From: Paenibacillus chondroitinus NBRC 15376
Lineage (GTDB): Bacteria; Bacillota; Bacilli; Paenibacillales; NBRC-103111
Direction: 5' to 3'
Assembly (NCBI RefSeq): GCF_004000765.1
Contig: NZ_BILW01000005.1
Span: forward strand, 1 to 64,000
Length of the DNA: 64,000 nt
Shown here: positions 8,242-17,594 of the stretch, in pieces
How positions within the stretch are numbered: position 1 is the stretch's first letter
How the letters are laid out: each line of letters begins with the position of its first letter
Notes under the pieces: model-generated
What the model saw: only the letters and a program-made list of their open reading frames with translations
Database searches by the model: none
Told to the model about the DNA's origin: nothing
Position numbers and translations under genes: made by a program

Positions 8242-8685
8242 ATGAGCTTAAGCGATCGATTGAACGAAGATATGAAGCAAGCGATGAAGAGTCAGGACAA
8301 GTTCAAACTCTCTGTAATTCGAATGGTTAGATCAACAATTAAGAATTCTGAGATTGATCTGAAAAGATCCTTAGATGACAATGAAGTGCTTGACGTACTA
8401 ACTCGTGAAATCAAGCAGCGTAAGGATTCCCTCCAAGAATTTACGAAGGCCGGCAGAGATGATTTGGCCGAGAACCTGCAGGCAGAACTTGTCATTCTAG
8501 CTGAGTACATGCCGCAACAGCTTTCTGAGGAAGAAGTGAAAGCCATTGTACAGCAGACCATCCAGCAAATTGGTGCTTCTTCCAAAGCGGATATGGGCAA
8601 AGTGATGACGGCATTGATGCCACAGGTTAAAGGACGCGCTGATGGTAAGCTTATAAATCAGTTGGTCCAACAATTATTGGGATAA
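8242..8685 (+). CDS. yqeY: GatB/YqeY-domain protein
   Basis: 147 residues starting [17 protein letters not shown], with AGGAGG just upstream. It is an all-helical protein with the tail domain found in the GatB tRNA amidotransferase subunit (motifs [11 protein letters not shown] and [21 protein letters not shown]). It probably has a tRNA-related role, but no activity is established. It forms an operon with rpsU under the consensus promoter and ends at a clear terminator. Confidence 0.94.
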   Translation: MSLSDRLNEDMKQAMKSQDKFKLSVIRMVRSTIKNSEIDLKRSLDDNEVLDVLTREIKQRKDSLQEFTKAGRDDLAENLQAELVILAEYMPQQLSEEEVKAIVQQTIQQIGASSKADMGKVMTALMPQVKGRADGKLINQLVQQLLG

Positions 8686-8707
8686 TACTTAATTATGTTT
8701 GAATGAC

Positions 8708-8744
8708 AAGACCGAGCGGATACAATATCCTCTCGGTCTTTTTA
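8708..8744 (+). terminator. Terminator of rpsU-yqeY
   Basis: Perfect stem AAGACCGAG/CTCGGTCTT with a 15-base loop, then TTTTATTTT. Confidence 0.88.
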
Positions 8745-8823
8745 TTTTCCTGCAAAACGAAACAGTTTATTGGGTAAAGACGTACATATTAATGATAAGG
8801 AACAATCAGGAAAGGAGTGGAAG

Positions 8824-9498
8824 ATGATGTTTGCAGAAAACTTATCGGCCTTTCTGACCCATCCCATTACCGCGACCGTGTTATTGATGGTCGGAATTAT
8901 TGGAATCGCTTTAGAGCTTCTTTTTTTCAGCAGCGGTTTACTTGCGTTAGCAGGGGTAGCTGGTTTTGCGCTTTATTTTCTCGGGTTTTACTTGGCGGGG
9001 TTTGCCGGGTTCGGCGACTTGGCCGTGTTTGGGATTGGCTTAGTGCTTCTTATCTTGGAACTGGTCGTTCCCAGTTTCGGGATTCTGAGTGTGCTGGGTG
9101 CCATATGCCTTTTTGGCGGGGTGCTGCTCGCTTCTTCGAACCCTATGGATGCCGCGGTCATGCTGGGAATCGCGTTATTGGTAGCCATCGTTGTCATTGC
9201 CTTTGCCATTAAAACTTTTAAACACCGCGGAGTGTGGAATCGTTTTATTTTGAAGGAGCAGCTGACAACGGACAAGGGCTTTACGTCCAGCCCGGACAGA
9301 ACGCATTTAATAGGGCTTACAGGGCAATCGGTAACGCCATTGCGGCCGGCTGGCACAGCGATCATTCAAGGAGAACGTGTAGATGTCGTGACGAACGGGA
9401 GCTTTATTGCGAATGCCAAGGAAATTATCGTTGTAGACGTTGAAGGGGCTCGTGTTGTTGTGCGAGAGATTGAAACTAATCATGCAAATCATCTTTAG
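8824..9498 (+). CDS. NfeD-family membrane protein (YqeZ-like)
   Basis: ATG 8824 is chosen because AAAGGAGTGG lies six bases upstream; a TTG at 8770 lacks a site. It has 224 residues with four or five hydrophobic helices (about 20-150), including LVVPSFGILSVLGAICLF, the NfeD membrane signature. The soluble C-terminal OB-fold domain (GLTGQSVTPLRPAGTAIIQG, VDVVTNGSFI) spans about 165-220. NfeD proteins work with flotillins in membrane microdomains, and floA follows 12 bases downstream. This is the short form without the N-terminal ClpP-like protease domain. Confidence 0.9.
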   Translation: MMFAENLSAFLTHPITATVLLMVGIIGIALELLFFSSGLLALAGVAGFALYFLGFYLAGFAGFGDLAVFGIGLVLLILELVVPSFGILSVLGAICLFGGVLLASSNPMDAAVMLGIALLVAIVVIAFAIKTFKHRGVWNRFILKEQLTTDKGFTSSPDRTHLIGLTGQSVTPLRPAGTAIIQGERVDVVTNGSFIANAKEIIVVDVEGARVVVREIETNHANHL

Positions 9499-9510
9499 GA
9501 GGTAAAATGA

Positions 9511-10503
9511 ATGAACATTGAACCAGGATTATATTTGGTACTACTTGCGGCTATCATCATTATTGCGCTCTCGATACTGCTCAGTGTTGTTCCGGTTATG
9601 TTGTGGATTTCAGCCCTAGCATCAGGTGTGAGGATTAGCATTATTACTTTAATTGCCATGAGACTGCGCCGTGTTACACCAAGCAGAATCGTGAATCCGA
9701 TGATTAAAGCGACCAAAGCCGGTCTTGATTTAAGCATTAATCAGTTGGAGAGCCACTTCCTTGCCGGCGGTAATGTCGACAGAGTCGTGAACGCCCTGAT
9801 TGCCGCCCACAGGGCCAAAATCCATTTGGAATTTGAACGTGCGGCAGCAATCGATTTGGCGGGCCGCGATGTGCTGCAAGCCGTACAGATGAGTGTCAAT
9901 CCGCGTGTCATTGAAACTCCGAACGTTTCAGCCGTTGCCAAGAATGGAATTGAAGTCAAGGTTATTGCCAGAGTGACGGTGCGCGCGAATATCGAGCGTT
10001 TAGTCGGCGGCGCCGGGGAAGAAACCATCATTGCCCGCGTCGGCGAGGGGATTGTTACCACGGTTGGTTCCAGCGATTCACATAAAGATGTTCTTGAGAA
10101 TCCGGATCTGATTTCCCGCACGGTACTTGGCAAAGGATTGGATGCCGGTACGGCTTTTGAAATTCTGTCTATCGATATTGCAGACGTTGATGTCGGGAAA
10201 AACATCGGTGCACATCTACAAACGGAACAAGCGGAAGCTGACAAGCGTATCGCCCAAGCGAAAGCCGAGGAAAGACGGGCTATGGCGGTTGCGGCTGAAC
10301 AGGAGATGAAAGCTAAGGTCGTAGAGATGCGCGCGAAAGTAGTTGAATCGGAATCCCAGGTGCCTCTTGCGATGTCAGAAGCACTGCGCACCGGCAAACT
10401 AGGTGTCATGGACTATATGAATCTCAAAAATATTGATGCAGACACCCAAATGCGCTCAACGCTCGGTAAAATCAACGACGGGAAGAGCGAGAAAGACTCC
10501 TAG
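9511..10503 (+). CDS. floA: Flotillin-like membrane scaffold protein FloA
   Basis: 330 residues with TAGGAGG upstream. An N-terminal hydrophobic hairpin (about 5-50) is followed by an SPFH/PHB domain ([20 protein letters not shown]) and a helical, Ala/Glu-rich coiled coil ([20 protein letters not shown]). Length and order are those of FloA (YqfA). It organises membrane domains that affect signalling and secretion, and its nfeD partner is directly upstream. Confidence 0.95.
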   Translation: MNIEPGLYLVLLAAIIIIALSILLSVVPVMLWISALASGVRISIITLIAMRLRRVTPSRIVNPMIKATKAGLDLSINQLESHFLAGGNVDRVVNALIAAHRAKIHLEFERAAAIDLAGRDVLQAVQMSVNPRVIETPNVSAVAKNGIEVKVIARVTVRANIERLVGGAGEETIIARVGEGIVTTVGSSDSHKDVLENPDLISRTVLGKGLDAGTAFEILSIDIADVDVGKNIGAHLQTEQAEADKRIAQAKAEERRAMAVAAEQEMKAKVVEMRAKVVESESQVPLAMSEALRTGKLGVMDYMNLKNIDADTQMRSTLGKINDGKSEKDS

Positions 10504-10518
10504 GCATGAGGTGATTGC

Positions 10519-10977
10519 ATGGAACAGCTCATTGTATTTTTATTTAAACATTGGTATTTGGTTATTATTGCGATTACTTTTTTGTATCAACTTCAGAACA
10601 AAGGGCGCCGAGCGAGTCAAAAGGGGCAGAGAATGGGCATGCCGACATTTGGGGAGTCCCCAGGCCAAGCTCAGCGGCGTCCTGAGGCCAGGGAATTGGA
10701 GCGGAGGGGCAATGCTCCATCCGAGCCCTCGGGAGCCTTACGAGACGAACTCCGTCGTCCTAGCGCGTCTCAAGATGCAACGTCTAATCCAAAGACGAAA
10801 GTTTCTCCTTTCAGTTCCCCTAAGCAGGCGGAAATAGGCGGCTCGTCCGTTTATGCCGGCGATCTTACAGCACCAGCTCCATTTCCAGAGTCACCTAATC
10901 AAGATCAGCTTCTGCAGGGTGTTGTGTGGTCTGAAATTCTGGGCCCTCCACGGTCGAAAAAGCCTTATCGCAGATAG
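10519..10977 (+). CDS. Hypothetical single-pass membrane protein
   Basis: 152 residues from ATG 10519, preceded by GAGGTGATTGC. There is one N-terminal transmembrane helix (about 5-24), then a long, low-complexity, charged and Pro/Ser-rich cytoplasmic region. A short ordered-looking end follows (LLQGVVWSEILGPPRSKKPY). It lies in the position between floA and yqfC. I recognise no domain; the end motif suggests a docking segment, but that is inference. Confidence 0.7.
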   Translation: MEQLIVFLFKHWYLVIIAITFLYQLQNKGRRASQKGQRMGMPTFGESPGQAQRRPEARELERRGNAPSEPSGALRDELRRPSASQDATSNPKTKVSPFSSPKQAEIGGSSVYAGDLTAPAPFPESPNQDQLLQGVVWSEILGPPRSKKPYRR

Positions 10978-10992
10978 CAGCCAAAGCAGCAG

Positions 10993-11028
10993 GCACCTCT
11001 CTCGAGCAATCGGGAAAGGTGCTTTTTG
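10993..11028 (+). terminator. Terminator before yqfC
   Basis: GCACCT pairs with AGGTGC around a GC-rich loop, followed by TTTTTGTTTT. Confidence 0.7.
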
Positions 11029-11043
11029 TTTTCCAGTTTTTTC

Positions 11044-11072
11044 ACATAAATCCCGGGCAAACCGCATAATTT
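11044..11072 (+). promoter_or_regulatory. Possible SigE-type promoter of yqfC-yqfD
   Basis: ACATAAA, 14 bases, CATAATTT resembles the mother-cell SigE pattern (ATATT-like -35, CATA-type -10), lies 65 bases before yqfC and sits just after a terminator. SigE control is known for yqfCD in Bacillus; the match here is only partial. Confidence 0.35.
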
Positions 11073-11136
11073 GGTAGAAAGCTATGCGACTTTTCTGTCG
11101 TTATGATCATCCAGTCAGAGGGGGTAGTGCCCAGCT

Positions 11137-11415
11137 ATGCGTCGCTTGAGCCGCAAATGGAACCAGTTCACGGCCAAAATTCTGGATCTTCCCCAGGATG
11201 TGGTGCAGGACTTGCCGCGAATCACGATGATCGGCAACGTGCAGCTTTATGTGGAGAATCACCGGGGCGTACTCCATTTTTCCAGTGAAAGCTTAAAGCT
11301 TGAGTTAACGAAAGGGACGCTAGAAGTGTTCGGTAAAAACTTGGTCATTCGAGCGATTCTCTCGGAGGAAGTTTTTATTGAAGGCTTGATCGATGATGTC
11401 AGATATATACCATAG
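11137..11415 (+). CDS. yqfC: Sporulation protein YqfC
   Basis: 92 residues with GAGGGGG upstream. The pattern LDLPQDVVQDLPRITMIGN, then the beta-rich YabP/YqfC core and the end EVFIEGLIDDVRYIP, are typical. YqfC is a small mother-cell protein required for efficient sporulation, of unknown biochemistry. It is coupled to yqfD 28 bases downstream. Confidence 0.92.
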   Translation: MRRLSRKWNQFTAKILDLPQDVVQDLPRITMIGNVQLYVENHRGVLHFSSESLKLELTKGTLEVFGKNLVIRAILSEEVFIEGLIDDVRYIP

Positions 11416-11443
11416 ATGAAAGATTGGGAAGGGGAGCTGGGTT

Positions 11444-12637
11444 ATGAAACAATCGATGTTCATTGCCCGTTTGCGCGGGTATGTGCGCATTCAAATTCGG
11501 GGAACTGGATGTGAAAAGTTGATTAATCCCATGATGGAGAAGGCGTTCTCCATTTGGGATATTCAAGCTGCCGAGGACGGCAAGCTCGAACTTAATATTC
11601 TGATTAAAGATTTCTTCAAGCTTAAGCCGCTGCTCAAACGGACAGGCTGCCGGGTGCATGTCCTAGAGCGGTACGGGCTTCCTTTTTTTATGGAGAGATT
11701 GGGGCGCAGGAAGGTCTTTCTTGGCGGGATAGCCGCCTTTATTATCGGGTTATACGTATTGACCTCCCTCGTCTGGCAAATAACCGTCGAGGGCAATGAC
11801 CGGATCTCGGAAGCGGAAATTTTGCAAGCGGCCTCCAAACAAGGCATACATATGTATCAGTGGAAATTCCGGCTGAAAAAGTCGGAGGATTTATCGCGAG
11901 AGATACAAGGGATGCTGCCTGGAACGGCATGGGTTGGCGTCGAAATACGCGGCACCCATATCACGATTAAAGTCGTTGAAGCGACGATACCGGATAAACC
12001 GGATCTTAAGAATCCGCGAAATCTCGTTGCAGCTAAAAACGCGCTTGTGACAGAGATTTTATCTGAGAAGGGCAAACCGATGGTAAAGCCCAATACGTAT
12101 GTGAAAAAAGGGGACGTGCTCATTTCAGGCACGATCGGAGATGAGCAAAATAGCCAGGTGGTCGTGGCTAGCGGCAAAGTAAGAGGTGTCGTTTGGTATA
12201 CCTCCCGAATTGAATCTCCGCTTACGAAAACCTATAAAGCTTATACAGGAGAGGCGACTAATCGCAATTATCTTGTTTTCGGTACGAGAGCTTTACAAGT
12301 TAGCGGTTATGGTAAACTGGAATATGAGCATTCTGAAACGATTCCGGAACGTAAAACTTTGGCCTGGCGTTCCTTTACATTGCCTATCGGTTGGTTGCAT
12401 GAAAAGGTCATGGAGGTTGAAGTCGTAGAAGAGCCCATTGATCCCGCGATCGCGAAAAAGACAGGCCTGGAGCAGGCTAGAGCGAAGTTGCTCGGTGCTT
12501 CAGGGCCTGATGCTAGACTCGTAGGTGAAAAAATTTTGCATGAAAAATCAGAGAATGGTAAAATTTATATAGACGTGCATTTTGAAGTCGAAGAGAATAT
12601 CGCCGAAGAGCAACCAATTGTCATACGAGGAGAATGA
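11444..12637 (+). CDS. yqfD: Sporulation protein YqfD
   Basis: 397 residues, GGGGAG before ATG 11444. The N-terminal soluble region (about 1-85) is followed by one membrane helix (VFLGGIAAFIIGLYVLTSL, about 90-108). A large, presumably extracytoplasmic domain then begins with a POTRA-like stretch (ITVEGNDRISEAEILQAASK). It is the stage IV sporulation-type YqfD family, partner of YqfC. It ends six bases before phoH. Confidence 0.93.
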   Translation: MKQSMFIARLRGYVRIQIRGTGCEKLINPMMEKAFSIWDIQAAEDGKLELNILIKDFFKLKPLLKRTGCRVHVLERYGLPFFMERLGRRKVFLGGIAAFIIGLYVLTSLVWQITVEGNDRISEAEILQAASKQGIHMYQWKFRLKKSEDLSREIQGMLPGTAWVGVEIRGTHITIKVVEATIPDKPDLKNPRNLVAAKNALVTEILSEKGKPMVKPNTYVKKGDVLISGTIGDEQNSQVVVASGKVRGVVWYTSRIESPLTKTYKAYTGEATNRNYLVFGTRALQVSGYGKLEYEHSETIPERKTLAWRSFTLPIGWLHEKVMEVEVVEEPIDPAIAKKTGLEQARAKLLGASGPDARLVGEKILHEKSENGKIYIDVHFEVEENIAEEQPIVIRGE

Positions 12638-12643
12638 GACCTG

Positions 12644-13609
12644 TTGGTAGAAAACGCACAATCCGTAAAACTAACATTGAAAAACCCGAACGAAGGGCTG
12701 GCATTGTTTGGTCCCCAGGACAAGTTTCTGCATGTGATTGAGAGAGAGATTAACGCGCAAATTTTTACGCGTGAAGCCGAAATAACGATTCAAGGTCCGG
12801 CTGCGGAAGTGAATTCGCTTCAGCAGCTTTTTGAGGTTCTTCTACAGCTCATCCGCAATAACTACACGTTGACAGAGCGGGATGTGCTGTATGCCGTTGA
12901 GCTCGCCAAGCAGATGAAAGCGGATCAATTGCTGGATTTGTTCAAAGGTGAGATTACGACAACGCACCGCGGTAAACCGATTCGCGTCAAAACGATTGGA
13001 CAGCGGAAATACGTAGAGACGATCAAGAAGAAGGATATCGTATTTGGAATTGGACCTGCCGGTACAGGCAAAACCTATCTGGCTGTCGTACTCGCCGTCA
13101 CGCGCCTGAAAGAAGGCGCTGTCAAAAGAATCATTTTAACGCGGCCAGCGGTTGAAGCAGGGGAAAGCCTGGGCTTTTTGCCAGGCGATCTACAGGAAAA
13201 AGTTGACCCCTATTTGCGCCCATTGTATGATGCTCTTAATGATGTCTTGGGTCCTGATCAGGTAGCGAAATCTTTAGAGCGCGGTCTGATCGAAATTGCT
13301 CCTCTGGCGTATATGCGCGGGAGAACCCTGGACGATTCATTTATTATTCTAGATGAAGCCCAAAATACGACACCTGAACAAATGAAAATGTTTCTGACAC
13401 GGCTCGGTTTCGGATCCAAAATGGTCATTACCGGTGACGTGACGCAAATCGATTTGCCTCGCGGCAAGTCATCAGGACTTGTAGAAGCTGCTCGAATTCT
13501 TGATGGGATTGAGGAGCTTGGCTTTATTTACTTCGATGAGCAGGACGTTGTGAGACATTCACTCGTTCAGAAGATCATTGTGGCCTACAATGCTGAGAAG
13601 GAAAAGTAA
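12644..13609 (+). CDS. phoH: PhoH-family ATPase
   Basis: 321 residues from TTG 12644 behind GAGGAG. An N-terminal KH-like region precedes the P-loop ATPase, with Walker A GPAGTGKT (about 143) and Walker B FIILDEAQN (about 238). It is a predicted RNA-associated ATPase, located as usual beside pgpH and ybeY, an RNA-metabolism neighbourhood. A second PhoH protein with a PIN domain lies at 44.0-45.3 kb. Confidence 0.95.
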   Translation: MVENAQSVKLTLKNPNEGLALFGPQDKFLHVIEREINAQIFTREAEITIQGPAAEVNSLQQLFEVLLQLIRNNYTLTERDVLYAVELAKQMKADQLLDLFKGEITTTHRGKPIRVKTIGQRKYVETIKKKDIVFGIGPAGTGKTYLAVVLAVTRLKEGAVKRIILTRPAVEAGESLGFLPGDLQEKVDPYLRPLYDALNDVLGPDQVAKSLERGLIEIAPLAYMRGRTLDDSFIILDEAQNTTPEQMKMFLTRLGFGSKMVITGDVTQIDLPRGKSSGLVEAARILDGIEELGFIYFDEQDVVRHSLVQKIIVAYNAEKEK

Positions 13610-13646
13610 CTGTGCTGGTTTGTCAGGTAGAGAGGAATGACCTTCC

Positions 13647-15878
13647 GTGATGAAAAATGAAGTGCAAATGAAAGGTAAATTTCATTACCAGCTGAACGGA
13701 TGGAAATACAGTACGGGTATTCGGATACTGTTGTTTCTCTTGCTGGCTTTAGTTTTCTATATATCTCTTTATGCAAAGCTCGTTCCTCAGGTTTATGACA
13801 TTGAGCTGGGAACAACCAGTGAAACAACGATTTATGCGCCAAGGCAAATTGAGAACGCGATAGCGACGGAACAAGCGAAAGAAGATGCGGCGAAGCGGGT
13901 TCAGCCTGTTTATCGCATCGTAAATCTCAAAAATGATACGATGATTGACGCCATTTATGATAAGTTATTACAAATTAATGCCGACGAAGAAGTAAAATTC
14001 GATGACAAAGTAAGCATTTTCCGTCGTGTCATTCCTCAGTTGATCAGTGATTTGGAGAATCAGTCGATTAAATCGCTCAGCACAAGCGCTCAGTACAATG
14101 AAACGTTGATTGAGCAGATCCAACAAGGTTTGGCTGAGCAGCAGTATCCGCTTCCTGAGGAGTCTTACTTCAAGCTTCCTCGCTTGACCAAGGACGACTT
14201 GACGGCCATGCGCCCTGTAACCAAGGACATCGTTACGAAGCTGATGAACGATCAAATCCTTGATGCTCAGACAGCAAGGGCGAAAGTTGCTGAGATGGTG
14301 AATACGTCGAACCTGGCGAAAAATACGATGCGTGAAATGGTTACAGAGATTGCCCGGGCTGTTATCACGCCGAATAAGTTCTTTGATCAGAAGGGTACCG
14401 ATGATGCCAAAGGACAAGCTAGAGAGAATGTGAAACCGGTGTACATCAACAAAAATGATGTGCTCGTGAAAGTCGGAGATGTTATCACCGAAGAGATTTA
14501 TGCAAGATTGGACAAACTGGAATTGCTCAAAAGCAAAGCGAATCACTTGCCTCAAATTGGTTTAGCGATGCTGTCCGCTTTATTGTCTTTTGTTGTTTCT
14601 ATGTTCGTCCGGCAGAGCCAGCTTGCTATTAAATACAATAACTCTCAGCTTCTGATGCTGATTTTGATTTTTTCAATCAATATCACGTGTATGAAAATCA
14701 TCTCACTTGTCCAAAACTTGGACTATCCGTTTATCGGCTACCTGGCACCTACTGCATTAGGAAGTATTTTGATTGCCATTTTATTGGATTCTCCGTTGGC
14801 TTTTATTTCATCGGTCTTATTCTCTTTAATGGCAAGTATTATTTTTAATACGGAGCATACGCTCCTTTTTGACTTCCGTTACGGGCTAGTGTCCTTGGTG
14901 ATTTGTTTCAGTGCGGTATTTACGATTCAACGAGCCAGCCAGCGGGCTACGATCTTGAAAGCGGGCCTGATGATTGCCTTTTTCGCCATGCTTACGATTA
15001 CATCCATGCTGCTTATGGAAGACCACTTCCAGCAGCGGGAAGCGATCATGTCGCTTTCCTTCGCCGCTGCCGGTGGATTATTAACCGTTGTTTTCGTTAT
15101 TGGCTTGCTGCCGTTCTTCGAGGTTGCCTTCGGCATTCTTTCACCGCTTAAGCTGGTGGAGCTTTCGAATCCGAATCATCCCTTGCTGCGAAAGCTGCTT
15201 ACGGAGACTCCTGGAACGTACCATCACAGTGTCATGGTCGGCAATTTATCTGAGGCGGCTGCTGAATCCATCGGTGCAGACGGACTTCTCTGCAGAGTCG
15301 GCTCCTATTATCACGATATCGGCAAGACGAAGAGACCAAGTTATTTTATCGAAAATCAGACCAATATTGAGAACCCGCATGACCGCATTGATCCGAATTT
15401 AAGCAAATCGATCATTATCGCCCATCCTCGTGATGGCGTTGAGATGCTGAAGGATTACAAAATGCCCAAAGCGATCAGAGATATTGCGGAACAGCATCAC
15501 GGCACAACGCTGCTGCATTTTTTCTATCACAAAGCGGTGAAACAAGCCGAAGAAGAAGGCAGCGAGAAGGAGATCCGCGAAGAGGATTTCCGTTATGCGG
15601 GGCCTAAAGCACAGTCTAAGGAAGCCGCGATTGTGGGAATTGCTGACAGTGTTGAGGCAGCCGTTCGTTCATTGCGCAATCCAACATTGGAGCAAATTGA
15701 TTCCATGGTGCACAAAATCATCAAATCCAGATTAGATGATGGTCAGTTCAATGAATGTGACATCACGCTCAAGGAACTGGATAAAATCGCCAAAACGTTG
15801 AACGAGACCTTGCTGGGCATTTTCCATGCGAGGATCGAGTATCCGAACGAACTGTCGCCTAAGAAAACAGGGACATAA
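13647..15878 (+). CDS. pgpH: 7TM-HD cyclic-di-AMP phosphodiesterase (PgpH/YqfF)
   Basis: 743 residues from GTG 13647 (the adjacent ATG 13650 is equally possible; AGAGGA lies upstream). One N-terminal membrane helix, a roughly 240-residue extracytoplasmic domain, seven membrane helices (about 300-500) and a cytoplasmic HD domain. The HD domain has the metal/catalytic series GTYHHSVMVGNL, YYHDIGK and DIAEQHHGTTLL. It degrades the second messenger c-di-AMP. It lies between phoH and ybeY in the conserved string. Confidence 0.94.
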   Translation: MMKNEVQMKGKFHYQLNGWKYSTGIRILLFLLLALVFYISLYAKLVPQVYDIELGTTSETTIYAPRQIENAIATEQAKEDAAKRVQPVYRIVNLKNDTMIDAIYDKLLQINADEEVKFDDKVSIFRRVIPQLISDLENQSIKSLSTSAQYNETLIEQIQQGLAEQQYPLPEESYFKLPRLTKDDLTAMRPVTKDIVTKLMNDQILDAQTARAKVAEMVNTSNLAKNTMREMVTEIARAVITPNKFFDQKGTDDAKGQARENVKPVYINKNDVLVKVGDVITEEIYARLDKLELLKSKANHLPQIGLAMLSALLSFVVSMFVRQSQLAIKYNNSQLLMLILIFSINITCMKIISLVQNLDYPFIGYLAPTALGSILIAILLDSPLAFISSVLFSLMASIIFNTEHTLLFDFRYGLVSLVICFSAVFTIQRASQRATILKAGLMIAFFAMLTITSMLLMEDHFQQREAIMSLSFAAAGGLLTVVFVIGLLPFFEVAFGILSPLKLVELSNPNHPLLRKLLTETPGTYHHSVMVGNLSEAAAESIGADGLLCRVGSYYHDIGKTKRPSYFIENQTNIENPHDRIDPNLSKSIIIAHPRDGVEMLKDYKMPKAIRDIAEQHHGTTLLHFFYHKAVKQAEEEGSEKEIREEDFRYAGPKAQSKEAAIVGIADSVEAAVRSLRNPTLEQIDSMVHKIIKSRLDDGQFNECDITLKELDKIAKTLNETLLGIFHARIEYPNELSPKKTGT

Positions 15879-15902
15879 TGAATTGACAGGAGGGTGTCGC
15901 AT

Positions 15903-16439
15903 ATGGCAAGTATGGATTTAACGCTAGAGTGGAGCAGCGAGCAGGAAGTGAAAGAGATCACACCGGCTTTTATAGAGAAAATTGAGGAATTGCTTCGTTT
16001 GGCTGGTGAGCTTGAAGGCGTTACAGCCGGTGAAGTTGCCCTCACATTCGTAGATGATGAAGCGATCCAAGAGCTAAATAAGCAGTATCGTGATCTGGAT
16101 AAACCTACCGATGTGCTGTCTTTTGCCATGAGCGAGTTCGGCGAAGATGAGATTCAGATTAACTATGAAGATAATGAGCAGGATAGCGGAGAAGGATCCG
16201 AAGATGATGAGACAGTGTCCGAAGCGTTCATTGAACCGTTAGGAGATATTATTATTTCGGTTCCGCGTGCAATTGCTCAAGCGGAAGACTATGGACATTC
16301 CGTAGAACGCGAACTCGGCTTCTTGTTCGTACACGGTTTCTTGCATTTGATCGGCTACGATCACCAAAGTGAAGAGGAAGAAAAGATTATGTTTGGCAAG
16401 CAGGAGGACATTTTGCAGAAAGCAGGTTTAACCCGCTAA
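15903..16439 (+). CDS. ybeY: rRNA maturation endonuclease YbeY
   Basis: ATG 15903 is chosen because AGGAGGG ends eight bases before it; a GTG nine bases upstream overlaps that site. It has 178 residues, with the zinc-binding catalytic motif HGFLHLIGYDH near residue 142 and the family block NKQYRDLDKPTDVLSF. It is longer than the usual 155-165 because of an acidic insert of about 25 residues after SFAMSEFG, rich in Glu/Asp. It acts in 16S rRNA 3'-end maturation and ribosome quality control. The stop codon overlaps the dgkA start (TAATG). Confidence 0.95.
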   Translation: MASMDLTLEWSSEQEVKEITPAFIEKIEELLRLAGELEGVTAGEVALTFVDDEAIQELNKQYRDLDKPTDVLSFAMSEFGEDEIQINYEDNEQDSGEGSEDDETVSEAFIEPLGDIIISVPRAIAQAEDYGHSVERELGFLFVHGFLHLIGYDHQSEEEEKIMFGKQEDILQKAGLTR

Positions 16440-17143
16440 TGTCAGACGGCTTCCGTAAATGGCGCAGAAGCTTCCGATATGCCTATGAAGGAATCAAATA
16501 TGCCTTAGATACGCAGCGCAATATGAAGTTCCATTTTTGCGTTGCTTTTCTTGTTTTGTTGGCTGCTTTGTTTGCACGATTGCCCAAAACGGATATTCTG
16601 TTTATCTTACTAGCCGTAACCTTAATGATAGTAACAGAATTGATTAATACGGCTGTGGAAAAGACGGTGGATCTGGCGATGCCGGATCGCCATCCATTAG
16701 CCAAGATCGCAAAGGACGTCGCCGCGGCGTCCGTCTTGGTGTCCGCCGGTTTTGCTGTCATCGTTGGAATGATTGTGTTCTATGAACCGATTGATCAGCT
16801 TCTGCGTGCATCCAGGACGCATGATACGCAGATATCCGCAGGGACAATTTGGGTACTCATCGCCTTGGTCATTCTGACCGTCATTGTCATCGAAACGCGG
16901 TTTTCGGACAAAGGGAAATTAGTCCGCCCAAGTTTATTAACGGCAATAGCTTTCTCGATCTCCACGGTTATTGTCATATTCGTCTCACAGACGATTGTTG
17001 CGCTGCTGGCGTATACGCTCGCTGCACTTATATTTATTATGCTGTACGACAAAAAGACACGTCCATTTCCTGCGCTTTTTCTAGGTGCGCTTATTGGTAC
17101 GGTTGTCACAATTCTAGCTTTATCTTGCCTAAACATGTTATAA
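16439..17143 (+). CDS. dgkA: Undecaprenol/diacylglycerol kinase with extra membrane domain
   Basis: 234 residues starting in the TAATG overlap with ybeY. The first 120 residues are a standard DgkA kinase: FRYAYEGIKYALDTQRNMK, three helices and the active-site block TELINTAVEKTVDL, with KIAKDVAAASVLVSA. It phosphorylates undecaprenol or diacylglycerol for envelope lipid recycling. The remaining 110 residues add about four more hydrophobic helices, not part of the 120-residue Bacillus enzyme; their role is unknown. Confidence 0.9.
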   Translation: MSDGFRKWRRSFRYAYEGIKYALDTQRNMKFHFCVAFLVLLAALFARLPKTDILFILLAVTLMIVTELINTAVEKTVDLAMPDRHPLAKIAKDVAAASVLVSAGFAVIVGMIVFYEPIDQLLRASRTHDTQISAGTIWVLIALVILTVIVIETRFSDKGKLVRPSLLTAIAFSISTVIVIFVSQTIVALLAYTLAALIFIMLYDKKTRPFPALFLGALIGTVVTILALSCLNML

Positions 17144-17174
17144 CGTTACTAATACAGAAAGAAGGATGATGGCC

Positions 17175-17588
17175 ATGAATCACCAAGAACTCATTCAACA
17201 CGCGAAAGAAGCGATGAAGAGAGCTTATACGCCATATTCTCATTTTAACGTAGGCGCGGCTCTTCTGGATGCGGATGGTCATGTTCATTATGGCTGTAAT
17301 GTAGAGAATGCCGCATACGGTCCTACGAACTGCGCTGAGCGAACTGCGCTTTTCCGCGCAATTGCAGACGGTCACAAAGCAGGCTCCTTTCGGGCCATTG
17401 CTGTCATGGGCGACACCGAAGATCCGATTTCGCCTTGTGGCGTATGCCGACAGGTACTCGTTGAGTTATGCGGGCCGGATATGCCCGTTTATCTTGGTAA
17501 TCTCAAAGGCGATTTTGCTGAAACAACCGTTTCCGCTTTATTGCCGGGTGCTTTTACAACGAAAGATTTGCATTCAAATGGAGGATAA
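17175..17588 (+). CDS. cdd: Cytidine deaminase
   Basis: Several in-frame ATGs exist; 17175 has GAAGG at the best spacing and gives 137 residues. Substrate and zinc motifs are CNVENAAYGPTNCAERTALF (His/Cys-Ala-Glu active site) and PCGVCRQVLVE (two zinc Cys). It deaminates cytidine and deoxycytidine in pyrimidine salvage. The gene is in the usual dgkA-cdd-era order and its end overlaps the era ribosome site. Confidence 0.96.
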   Translation: MNHQELIQHAKEAMKRAYTPYSHFNVGAALLDADGHVHYGCNVENAAYGPTNCAERTALFRAIADGHKAGSFRAIAVMGDTEDPISPCGVCRQVLVELCGPDMPVYLGNLKGDFAETTVSALLPGAFTTKDLHSNGG

Positions 17589-17594
17589 TTAGAA

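Noticed and set aside
9741..10409. 222-codon open frame on the - strand
   Set aside because: It lies wholly antisense to floA, has no ribosome site and has a Ser/Arg/Ala-rich composition typical of a mirror frame.
10433..10837. 134-codon + strand frame overlapping floA and the next gene
   Set aside because: Shifted frame across two better-supported genes that have proper ribosome sites.
13968..14555. 195-codon open frame on the - strand
   Set aside because: Antisense to the extracytoplasmic part of pgpH; no start site and no family resemblance.
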